64,000 bases of DNA from an uncultured Lacinutrix sp. Lineage in GTDB: Bacteria > Bacteroidota > Bacteroidia > Flavobacteriales > Flavobacteriaceae. Shown here piece after piece: positions 53,892 to 62,515 of this stretch (its first letter is position 1; every line of letters starts with the position of its first letter). The DNA is taken from contig NZ_CANMRQ010000011.1 of assembly GCF_947500325.1 (NCBI RefSeq), positions 56,189-120,188 of the forward strand. Direction: 5' to 3'. Both the position numbers and the translations under genes were made by a program. The notes beneath the pieces were generated by a model. The model searched no databases. It saw only the letters and a list, made by a program, of their open reading frames with translations, and was not told the DNA's origin.

Positions 53892-56072
53892 TTATTTTTT
53901 TATTATTTTTTCTGTTGAAATAATGGTATTGTTTTTATTTTTTAGCGATGCCAAATATACGCCACTTTGTAATGACGAAATATTTATATTAGAATTACCA
54001 GAAATTTTATGCGATAATAATTTTATTCCATTCAAACTATAAATTTCTAGAATTGAGATAGAGTTTTCGTTATTTTTAATACTCAAATTATCTTTTACTG
54101 GATTAGGGTATAATTTAAATATAGGCTCGTTTATTTCTTGTTCAGAAGTAGAAAGTGTGGCATCAAAATAAGTAATGGCCAAATTAAAAGCATCTATCCC
54201 TATTTGTTCTCCAATTTGTCTACCGCGAATATCATCTATAGGAGGATGTATTCCTCCCCAAATTCTAGATAAACTTGTTTGGTCTGATGCATCTCTATAA
54301 GTTGCCCACTGTAAAGTAAAATCTTGAGTTGGGCCTTCTTCAAAAACTAAAAAATCATTTTGGGTTACATTAAATGTCCCCATACCATCTGGAAAAAAAG
54401 CATCTCCAGTAAATAGTGTTAAAACTTCTGCTGCAGCTCTAGAAAAGGTAGAATGTCCTGATAGATATCCTGCAAATGGTGGAGTAACAAATGTGGGTCT
54501 TTGATATGGCCACCAATGTTCTCCTAGAATCCAATCTACACCAGCTGCATCAGTATCTGGATTTACTATGTAATCAGGACCTTTCCAAGCTCTAACTTTT
54601 ATTTTGTTAACGTTTTCATCATTAGTGCCAGCCAATGCGTCTCCAGTTTGAATAAGTTCAATTAAATTAGAAATTAATGGTAAACCATGTGGATCATAAT
54701 TTGGCAAACTAGCATCTGTACTTTGCCCTTTTCCTGCCATATAACGAATTGCAGAAACTGGACGTATATAATCATAATAACCTTTAATGCCCCATGTATT
54801 AATTGCTGAATCATGCATCGCTCCACCTAAAGATAAGTAACCTTTTACGTCCCATTCTAGATCACTTACTATACTACCTTGTCCGCTAATTTTTTTTATG
54901 GTAGCTTGATGGTCGCTTACGTAATTAAAAATTGTAAACCAATGTCCAGGAGGCGTTTCAGAATCTGGGCCATCAGCCCAAAACTCAGCCAAAACTCTGG
55001 CATAATCACTTCTTTTAACTAATTGCTCCGCGTATGGTAAGCCCGTTTTTGGATTTAAAGAATGTCCTATTCCAGAATCACCACCATTAGCGAAATTATA
55101 AAAAGCCTGATACTCAGAAAATGTTTCTGGATAATTTGATATATCAACATTACCAATAGACGCAGGTGAAATGTCTATTGTAGTTGCATCGTTAGGATCT
55201 AAGTGTGCAGACCAAGCTATTACTAATGAAAAATACCATTTATAAGGGTCGTCAATACCATCTTCATTAGAATTTTGAATATAATCTGGAGCTCCAGGAT
55301 CATTATACACATAACAATCAAAACCATTATTTATAATGTTTAAGTCTTCATTTTTAAGAGAAAAAGGAATCACTTCTCCCCATTCTGGACTTAAGAAGTC
55401 AGGAGTGTTTAAAGGAAAAGTATTACCACTTTGGTCAACAAATACATCAAATGCTAATGGTTGCCATTTATTTGGGTCTATAGAAGTGTTGTCTTCATAT
55501 AATTCTAATATTAAAGGCTGGTTAGAAGTTATATAATGTTCATTTGCATAATCGTTTTGTTCATTAGAGCCATCTTGTAATCCAAAATTAATTATTTCAG
55601 AAGCAAAATAATTACCTAATGCAGCATAAGAATTATTACTATAATCTGTAGTAGTAATAGTTTCATCATACCCCAAGTTTGCAAAAAATGATGATAAAGA
55701 TGCTAGAGTAGTAGCTGCGTTTGGAGCATTTGCAAAGCGATGACTAAGCAAACGAAATAGAGTGTAACTCATTATTTCTCTTCTGGCATCATCAAGATTA
55801 CTTGGAGTCGCAATGCCATTAAAATTAAAGGTGTAACCTGCATATGTTTTTCCTAAAAAAACAGTTTCAGCTTCTGAGTCAAAAAGAGCCCAGGTATCAT
55901 ACATAGCTATAGAGCTATGAAATAAGTTTCTAGCATGTACAGTAGGTCTTGCATAATCTAAACGGATGGCACTTAATAGCTCTTCATTCCATTCTCTAGC
56001 AATAGATTGTTGTGCGGTTAGTGTGTTTAATATTGTTAAAAAAACAACATTAAATAGGATTAGTTTTTTCAC
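53892..56072 (-). CDS. T9SS-secreted vanadium-dependent haloperoxidase / PAP2 family protein
   Basis: A 726-residue exported protein (signal LILFNVVFLTILNTLTAQ). The PAP2/vanadate-binding fold is shown by the LSGHSTFSRAAAEV motif (537-550, catalytic-type His540) and IWGGIHPPIDDIRGR with the second His and Arg. The last 75 residues are a type A T9SS sorting domain (FKLYPNPVKDNLSI to ISTEKIIKK), so it is released or attached to the cell surface through the outer membrane. Either vanadate haloperoxidase or phosphatase activity is possible. Confidence 0.88.
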   Translation of the reverse strand: MKKLILFNVVFLTILNTLTAQQSIAREWNEELLSAIRLDYARPTVHARNLFHSSIAMYDTWALFDSEAETVFLGKTYAGYTFNFNGIATPSNLDDARREIMSYTLFRLLSHRFANAPNAATTLASLSSFFANLGYDETITTTDYSNNSYAALGNYFASEIINFGLQDGSNEQNDYANEHYITSNQPLILELYEDNTSIDPNKWQPLAFDVFVDQSGNTFPLNTPDFLSPEWGEVIPFSLKNEDLNIINNGFDCYVYNDPGAPDYIQNSNEDGIDDPYKWYFSLVIAWSAHLDPNDATTIDISPASIGNVDISNYPETFSEYQAFYNFANGGDSGIGHSLNPKTGLPYAEQLVKRSDYARVLAEFWADGPDSETPPGHWFTIFNYVSDHQATIKKISGQGSIVSDLEWDVKGYLSLGGAMHDSAINTWGIKGYYDYIRPVSAIRYMAGKGQSTDASLPNYDPHGLPLISNLIELIQTGDALAGTNDENVNKIKVRAWKGPDYIVNPDTDAAGVDWILGEHWWPYQRPTFVTPPFAGYLSGHSTFSRAAAEVLTLFTGDAFFPDGMGTFNVTQNDFLVFEEGPTQDFTLQWATYRDASDQTSLSRIWGGIHPPIDDIRGRQIGEQIGIDAFNLAITYFDATLSTSEQEINEPIFKLYPNPVKDNLSIKNNENSISILEIYSLNGIKLLSHKISGNSNINISSLQSGVYLASLKNKNNTIISTEKIIKK

Positions 56073-56184
56073 AAGTTTTTATTTGTTATGATAGGTTAAG
56101 TAAACATAATAAAAAGACATAAGATTAGAAACAATTTCATTATAATAATTATCTTTAAAGTTTAATCAAAAAACCACTTATAGT

Positions 56185-59004
56185 ATGCGATTGTTAAAGC
56201 TCAGTTTTGTTCTTTATTTAGGACTTGTTACATCTTGTAATTCAAATTTTTCAGAGGCAAAGGATAAAGAATTTAAAATTGATTATCAAAAATTCACACT
56301 TGATAATGGTTTGGAGGTTATTTTACATGAAGATCATAGCGATCCTATTGTTGCAGTTGCCACAATGATGCATGTAGGATCGAATAGAGAAAAACCAGGA
56401 AAAACTGGATTTGCTCACTTTTTTGAGCATATGAGTTTTAATGATAGTGAGAATGTACCTGTAGGTGCTAACCGTAAAATGATTCCAGAATGGGGAGGAA
56501 GTCGTAACGGAGGTACATCTAATGATTATACTGTATACTATGAAGTTGTACCTAAAGACGCTTTTGAAAAAATTTTATGGATTGATTCTGATCGGTTTGG
56601 TTATATGATTAATACAGTAACAAAAGAAGCTTTAGAAAGAGAAAAACAAGTTGTTAAAAATGAAAAGCGACAACGTGTTGATAATGCTGCTTATGGTTAT
56701 ACAGATGAGATAAAGAGAAAAAACCTATATCCTGAAGGTCATCCTTATAATTGGACAGTTATTGGAGCATTACCAGATTTACAAGCTGCTACAATTGATG
56801 ATGTTAAAGAATTTTATGCAAAATATTATGGTGCTAGTAATGCCTCTTTAGTTATTGCGGGAGACATTGATATTGAGGAAACTAAAAAACTAGTAGAGCA
56901 GTGGTTTGGAGAAATACCTAGTGGGCCAGAAGTAGAAGATTTACCAGCAATGCCTGTGACTCTTGAAAAGACGAAATCTTTATATTTTGAAGATGGATTT
57001 GCTAAATTGCCAGAATTACGAATTACTTTTCCTTCAGTAGAAGAATATCATAAGGATAGCTATGCATTACAAATTTTAGGACAACTATTAAGTGGAAGTA
57101 AAAAAGCTCCTTTATATAATGTTGTTGTAGAAGAACAAAAACTAGCGCCTAGTATAGGAACTTTTCAGTTTAGTAGTGAATTAGCAGGAGAATTTATATT
57201 TAGAGTACGTGCCAATGCTGGTAAGGATTTAGATGATGTAAAGTCTGCTATAGATGAAGGTTTAGATTGTTTTGAAAAGAATGGTGTAAATGAAAATGAT
57301 TTAAAACGTATTAAAGCTGAGCTTGAAACAAGTTTGTATAGAGGAATTAGTACTGTTCTAAATAAAGCATTTCAATTAGTTGAGGATAATGAATTTATTG
57401 GAGACCCAAGTTATATTACACAAACAGCAAAGTTAACAAACGCTGTTACCCCAGAAGATGTTATGCGAGTATATAACCAATACATCAAAAATAAAAATTA
57501 CGTGATGACTAGTGTTGTTCCTAAAGGAGCATTAGATTTAGCCATAACCAATGCTGAAGAAGCAAAAGTATGGATTGAAGAAGTAAAGAAAGATGTAGCT
57601 AATGAAGAAGTAAGTCAAGGGGCAGAAGCTGTTTATGAAAAAACACCTTCAAAATATGATAGAAGTGAACCTGGTTATGGAGAATTGCCCTTATTTAAAT
57701 CACCAACTGTTTGGAGTGGGAATTTAAATAATGGAATGGCTATATATGGTATTGAGAATAATGAAGTGCCTTTGGTACAATTCGATGTAACAATTCCAGG
57801 TGGGCATTTGCTAGATCCAAAAGGGAAGTCTGGAGTAGCAAACTTGTTAAGTGATTTAATGATGGAAGGTACAGCTAATAAAACACCAGCAGATTTAGAA
57901 GAAGCTATAGGATTACTAGGCGCTAGTATTGGTATATATTCTGCAAAAGAAGATTTTCATATAACAGGATCTTGTTTGTCTAAAAATTTCGATGCTACTA
58001 TTGCTTTAGTAAAAGAAATTTTATTAGAACCACGTTGGGATGAGAAAGAGTTTAATCGAATTAAACAGGCTTTAGAAACTAATTTAAAGGATAGAGAAGC
58101 TAATCCTAACTTTATAGCTTCTAGTATTTATAATCAATTGTTATATGGAGCAGATCATATTTTTGCTATTCCAAGTTCTGGCACTCTTCAAACAACTAAA
58201 GATATAACATTAGAAGATCTAAAACAGTATTATAAAAACTTATCACCTAAAAAAGCCGTTTTTCATATAGCTGGTGCGATTAAAAAAGAAAAAATAGAAA
58301 AATCTTTAGCTTCTTTAAATGATTGGAATACTGAAAGTTCTGTATTGCCAAAATATGAGCTACCAAAAACAACAAAAAAGAACACACTTTATTTTATTGA
58401 TTTTCCTGGTGCAAAGCAATCTGTTTTAAATATTGGAAAATTGGCATTATCAAGAACAAATGATGATTCAAATAATTTGAGATTTGCAAACGAAATTATT
58501 GGTGGAGGTTCTAGCGGTAAGCTATTTCAAACTTTAAGAATTGGGAAAGGTTATACTTATGGCGCATATTCTGGAATTAATAATAGTAATGAGATAGCTC
58601 CTTTTACAATTAGAAGTAGTGTAAGAGCTAATGCTACTTTAAAATCTTTAAATATTATTAAAGATATGGTCACTAATTATGCAGACGATTTTTCTCAAAC
58701 TGAAGTAGAATTAACTAAAAATAAAGTTTTAAAAGCAAGTACTAGAGCATATGAAAGTTTAGGTGCACAATTAGGAATGTTAAGAAATATTAGCAAGTAT
58801 AATTTGTCTAATACTTTTACGGAAGAGGATCAAAAAGAACTAGTTGCAATGACCTTAACTGATTATAAAGCTATTATTAAAAAATACTTAAATGAAGAAG
58901 ATATGATATATGTTGTAGTAGGAGATAAGGCAACTCAATTTGAAGAAGTTAAACAATTAGGTAAAAACATTATAGAATTAGATATATATGGCAATGAAAA
59001 GTAA
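56185..59004 (+). CDS. M16 family zinc metalloprotease (second copy, lipoprotein)
   Basis: A 939-residue two-domain insulinase-like protease with lipobox VTSC (Cys18). The zinc motif is HFFEH at 78-82, and the second half (from about 510) contains the YTYGAYSGI segment typical of the non-catalytic partner. It is shorter than, and divergent from, the M16 protein at 26057. It is probably a periplasmic peptide-degrading enzyme. Confidence 0.92.
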   Translation: MRLLKLSFVLYLGLVTSCNSNFSEAKDKEFKIDYQKFTLDNGLEVILHEDHSDPIVAVATMMHVGSNREKPGKTGFAHFFEHMSFNDSENVPVGANRKMIPEWGGSRNGGTSNDYTVYYEVVPKDAFEKILWIDSDRFGYMINTVTKEALEREKQVVKNEKRQRVDNAAYGYTDEIKRKNLYPEGHPYNWTVIGALPDLQAATIDDVKEFYAKYYGASNASLVIAGDIDIEETKKLVEQWFGEIPSGPEVEDLPAMPVTLEKTKSLYFEDGFAKLPELRITFPSVEEYHKDSYALQILGQLLSGSKKAPLYNVVVEEQKLAPSIGTFQFSSELAGEFIFRVRANAGKDLDDVKSAIDEGLDCFEKNGVNENDLKRIKAELETSLYRGISTVLNKAFQLVEDNEFIGDPSYITQTAKLTNAVTPEDVMRVYNQYIKNKNYVMTSVVPKGALDLAITNAEEAKVWIEEVKKDVANEEVSQGAEAVYEKTPSKYDRSEPGYGELPLFKSPTVWSGNLNNGMAIYGIENNEVPLVQFDVTIPGGHLLDPKGKSGVANLLSDLMMEGTANKTPADLEEAIGLLGASIGIYSAKEDFHITGSCLSKNFDATIALVKEILLEPRWDEKEFNRIKQALETNLKDREANPNFIASSIYNQLLYGADHIFAIPSSGTLQTTKDITLEDLKQYYKNLSPKKAVFHIAGAIKKEKIEKSLASLNDWNTESSVLPKYELPKTTKKNTLYFIDFPGAKQSVLNIGKLALSRTNDDSNNLRFANEIIGGGSSGKLFQTLRIGKGYTYGAYSGINNSNEIAPFTIRSSVRANATLKSLNIIKDMVTNYADDFSQTEVELTKNKVLKASTRAYESLGAQLGMLRNISKYNLSNTFTEEDQKELVAMTLTDYKAIIKKYLNEEDMIYVVVGDKATQFEEVKQLGKNIIELDIYGNEK

Positions 59005-59031
59005 TTAATATACTTTATACATTAAATGGAG

Positions 59032-59067
59032 AAAGGAGAAAGCTATTGGTATTTTCTCCTTTTTTTA
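59032..59067 (+). terminator. intrinsic terminator after M16 protease
   Basis: AAAGGAGAAA (59032-59041) pairs with TTTCTCCTTT (from 59053), followed by a T-run. Confidence 0.8.
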
Positions 59068-59146
59068 TGAATAATAAAATTGAATTTGTTTTTACTATTA
59101 TATAACGAATAAAGTGTGCGTATCTTTGTAAACTATTATATTAAGT

Positions 59147-60457
59147 ATGATGAGTAAAATGAAACAACAACAAGCTATTTTAGCAAAATTAAATATCAAA
59201 ACGCTAAATCCTATGCAGGAAGAAGCTTTGTTGTCAATATCTTCTACAGCAAATACAGTTCTACTATCTCCTACAGGAACAGGAAAAACTGTTGCTTTTT
59301 TATTACCAACAATTAAAGCTTTAAATATAGAATGTAAAAATGTACAACTACTAATTTTAGTGCCGTCAAGAGAATTAGCTATACAAATAGAGCAAGTAGT
59401 TAGACAAATGGGATCTGGATTTAAAGTTAATGCTGTTTATGGAGGTAGGCCTTTTTCTAAAGATAAAATAGAACTAGCACATCCTCCAGCAATTCTTATA
59501 GGTACGCCCGGTAGAATAGCAGATCATTTAAGAAGAGAAACGCTTTTGGTAGAGGATATAAAGACTTTAGTCTTAGACGAATTCGATAAATCACTAGAAA
59601 TAGGTTTTGAAAAAGAAATGAGTGAGATATTATCAAATCTCCCTAATATAAAAAAACGTGTTTTAACGTCTGCGACTCAGGATATAGATATTCCTAGTTT
59701 TGTTGGTCTAGAAAATGAATTAATTATTGATTATCTAGATATAAAAACCTCAAATTTAGAAGTAAAAAAAGTATTAGCTCCCGATAAAAATAAGTTACAA
59801 ACTTTAGTTGATTTACTTTATCATATTGGGAACAAACCTGGTATTATATTTTGTAATTTTAAAGATAGTATTCAATTTGTTAGTGATTTTTTAAATAAAA
59901 ATAAAATTGATCATGGTTGTTTTTATGGAGGAATGGAACAAATAGAAAGAGAACGTGCTCTAATTAAATTTAGAAATGGAACGCATCAAATTATAATAGC
60001 TACAGATTTGGCTGCTCGTGGACTAGACATTCCAGAACTTAATTTTATTATTCATTATCAGTTACCTTTAAAAGTAGAAGAGTTTACACATAGAAATGGA
60101 CGTACAGCTAGAATGAATGCTGGAGGTACTGCTTATGTTTTACAATTGGAAGATGAATATTTACCTGAATTTATAAAGACTTCACAAATAGAAAAATTGA
60201 ATAATTCTAATGCTTCTATAAATAGTAAATGGGCAACTTTATATATTTCTGGCGGAAGAAAGGATAAAATTTCAAAAGGAGATATAGCGGGTTTATTATT
60301 TAAAAAAGGGCATTTGGATAAAAATGAACTTGGTATTATAGAATTAAAACAAGATTGTGCTTTTGTAGCTGTCCCAAAAGATAAAGCGGAGACAATTATA
60401 GATAAGACAAATAATTTACGTTTAAAGAAAAAGAAAGTAAGAATTACTAAAATATAA
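59147..60457 (+). CDS. DEAD-box RNA helicase with DbpA-like C-terminal domain, DEFD motif
   Basis: A 436-residue ATP-dependent RNA helicase. Motif I is SPTGTGKT (41-48), motif II is DEFD (144-147) instead of DEAD, SAT is at 175-177, and motif VI is HRNGRTAR. Residues about 360-436 (ATLYISGGRKDKISKGDIAGLLF) form a DbpA-type RNA-binding domain, which in DbpA recognises a 23S rRNA hairpin, so ribosome assembly is the likely role. A TATCTTTG box at 59121-59128 may be its -7 element. Confidence 0.9.
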   Translation: MMSKMKQQQAILAKLNIKTLNPMQEEALLSISSTANTVLLSPTGTGKTVAFLLPTIKALNIECKNVQLLILVPSRELAIQIEQVVRQMGSGFKVNAVYGGRPFSKDKIELAHPPAILIGTPGRIADHLRRETLLVEDIKTLVLDEFDKSLEIGFEKEMSEILSNLPNIKKRVLTSATQDIDIPSFVGLENELIIDYLDIKTSNLEVKKVLAPDKNKLQTLVDLLYHIGNKPGIIFCNFKDSIQFVSDFLNKNKIDHGCFYGGMEQIERERALIKFRNGTHQIIIATDLAARGLDIPELNFIIHYQLPLKVEEFTHRNGRTARMNAGGTAYVLQLEDEYLPEFIKTSQIEKLNNSNASINSKWATLYISGGRKDKISKGDIAGLLFKKGHLDKNELGIIELKQDCAFVAVPKDKAETIIDKTNNLRLKKKKVRITKI

Positions 60458-60517
60458 AATATTTATTAGGCTCGTTATTGATACAATAAGTGTAGCTTTA
60501 GTTTTTTATAAATTAAT

Positions 60518-61405
60518 ATGCCAAAGCTAAACACTAAAATCTTAATAGTATTATCATTCTTTGCAATATATGTTATATGGGGATCAACATATTTACTAAA
60601 TAAAATTGCCGTAACAGAATTGCCTCCATTTTATATTGGAGCAATTCGATTTTTTTGTGCAAGTATTTTAATATTTTCCATTGCTTTGGCAATGAAAATA
60701 AAAATAGTAATAACGAAAAAACAGTTTGCCAATTCAGTTTTTGTTGGTTTTATGTTTTTAGTTTATGGTAATGGTGTTTTCGTTTGGGCTTTAAAATATG
60801 TTGATAGTGGTTTTGCAGCTTTGTTAGCGTCAACCCAACCATTATTTGTATTGTTTTTAATGCGCTTGATGGATAATAAAAAAATAAAGACGAAGTCACT
60901 AATCGGTATAGCATTTGGTATTATTGGAATGTATTTATTAGTAAGTCAACGTGAATTTGTAACAAATAAAATGACTGTATTAGGGATATTCATGATTTTT
61001 ACATGTGTTTTTGGGTGGAGTTATGCAAGTGTATTTGTTTCTAAAGCAGATGTTCCAAAAAACTATTTAGTTAGCACAGGTTACCAAATGCTTATTGCTA
61101 GTATAATGTTGGCATTGGCAAGTTTAGTTTTTGGAGAAATTTGGATTTCTCCAGTAGAATGGAGTACGAATGTAAAGTGGTCAATGGTATTACTTATTAT
61201 ATTTGGAGGTATCGTTGCATTTACAGCTTTTAATTATTTGTTAAAAGTGGTTTCTACAGAAAAAGTAGCAACTTCTGCATATGTTAACCCAGTAATTGCT
61301 ATGCTTTTAGGCTGGTATATTTTAGACGAATATTTAAGTTTGCAGTCTATAATTGCTGCTGTTGTATTATTAACAGGTGTGTATTTTATTACTTCAAAAA
61401 AATAA
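60518..61405 (+). CDS. EamA/DMT family transporter
   Basis: A 295-residue membrane protein with ten predicted helices in two five-helix EamA repeats (IYVIWGSTYLLNKIAV, AAVVLLTGVYFIT). The YVIWGSTYL motif near the start is typical. DMT proteins export amino acids or metabolites; the substrate is unknown. Confidence 0.9.
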   Translation: MPKLNTKILIVLSFFAIYVIWGSTYLLNKIAVTELPPFYIGAIRFFCASILIFSIALAMKIKIVITKKQFANSVFVGFMFLVYGNGVFVWALKYVDSGFAALLASTQPLFVLFLMRLMDNKKIKTKSLIGIAFGIIGMYLLVSQREFVTNKMTVLGIFMIFTCVFGWSYASVFVSKADVPKNYLVSTGYQMLIASIMLALASLVFGEIWISPVEWSTNVKWSMVLLIIFGGIVAFTAFNYLLKVVSTEKVATSAYVNPVIAMLLGWYILDEYLSLQSIIAAVVLLTGVYFITSKK

Positions 61406-61444
61406 AAAATTTTATTTGAAATGAGGCACTAAACAATTGTATAA

Positions 61445-61481
61445 AAAAAATCAAACTAAAATATAATTAGTTTGATTTTTT
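61445..61481. terminator. bidirectional terminator
   Basis: AAAAAATCAAACTAA pairs with TTAGTTTGATTTTTT between convergent genes, with runs on both sides. Confidence 0.9.
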
Positions 61482-61501
61482 TATGATTATTATATAAAAA
61501 G

Positions 61502-62482
61502 TTACCTAGTAACTCTACTCTTAGTACAAGGACAATTACTAATACCTTGCAGGAAGTCAAGTCCTACTGTAATCATGTGAGTTCCAGAATTGTAACTCGA
61601 TAAACCATTAATAGTGAATTGATATGAGTATGCAAAATAAAATTTAGATTTCATTATACCAGCCATTGGTCCTAAATTTAAAGGTTTAAAGAATTGATCA
61701 TTTAAGAAGCGGTAAGAAACTCCTAACCAATAATAATCTTCTTTTCTATTATACTTTCTATATTTAAAATTTAAATCGGTACTAGAACGTCCATCACTGC
61801 CAAATAATTGGTAAAAGACAGATGGTTCTAATTGCACATTTTTATTGTATTTGCTTTTTATAACATAACCTGAATAGAGCTGGAGATTTAAAAGTAAATT
61901 TGGTTCAATCCCAGTAAAGTCATCAATATCTTTTGGTAATATATTATTAGCATTTAGACTTAAATAAAAATCTTTGTTTCTATATAGCGCACCAACATCA
62001 AAATTGTTGTTATTAATAGCTCTATCACCATTCATAATAACAAAAGGATCTATAACTTCATTTTCATAAGTTGGTTGAAAATTTTCAATGTCAATTTTAA
62101 AGCTATTAATATTATATGAGATACCGAATGATAAGTATTGCTTAGATTTATAATCTAAAATAAGATGTTGAGCAAAAGAGAATTTAGCTCCTTTTTGACG
62201 TGTATTTCCATTTTTATCGTTATAGAAAGAAATACCAACACCTGAACGGTCTGCAATTCTAAAATCAGCATAAAATGCTTGATTATCTGGAGCATCTTTT
62301 ATACCTACCCATTGTGTTAGCCCATTTGCTCTAATTCTAAAATTGTCTCCAATACCAGCATAAGTAGGGGAAATAACAAAATCATTATCGGCTAAATATT
62401 GAGTATAAGCAGGTAAGTTTAACTCTTGAGCATAGCTTTGAGCAAATACCAGTAAGAATATATATATTATTAGATTTTTCAT
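61502..62482 (-). CDS. PorP/SprF family T9SS membrane protein
   Basis: A 326-residue outer-membrane beta-barrel-type protein (signal IIYIFLLVFAQSYAQ, then the PorP/SprF hallmark LNLPAYTQYLADNDFVISPTYAGIG). It ends SNCPCTKSRVTR. PorP/SprF proteins pair with a cognate large CHU_C-type secreted protein; here the gliding protein at 62516 lies just upstream in transcription, 33 bases away. It probably helps anchor or secrete that protein. Confidence 0.92.
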   Translation of the reverse strand: MKNLIIYIFLLVFAQSYAQELNLPAYTQYLADNDFVISPTYAGIGDNFRIRANGLTQWVGIKDAPDNQAFYADFRIADRSGVGISFYNDKNGNTRQKGAKFSFAQHLILDYKSKQYLSFGISYNINSFKIDIENFQPTYENEVIDPFVIMNGDRAINNNNFDVGALYRNKDFYLSLNANNILPKDIDDFTGIEPNLLLNLQLYSGYVIKSKYNKNVQLEPSVFYQLFGSDGRSSTDLNFKYRKYNRKEDYYWLGVSYRFLNDQFFKPLNLGPMAGIMKSKFYFAYSYQFTINGLSSYNSGTHMITVGLDFLQGISNCPCTKSRVTR

Positions 62483-62515
62483 ATTATTATTATTTAATAT
62501 AAGCGCGATTTATAA

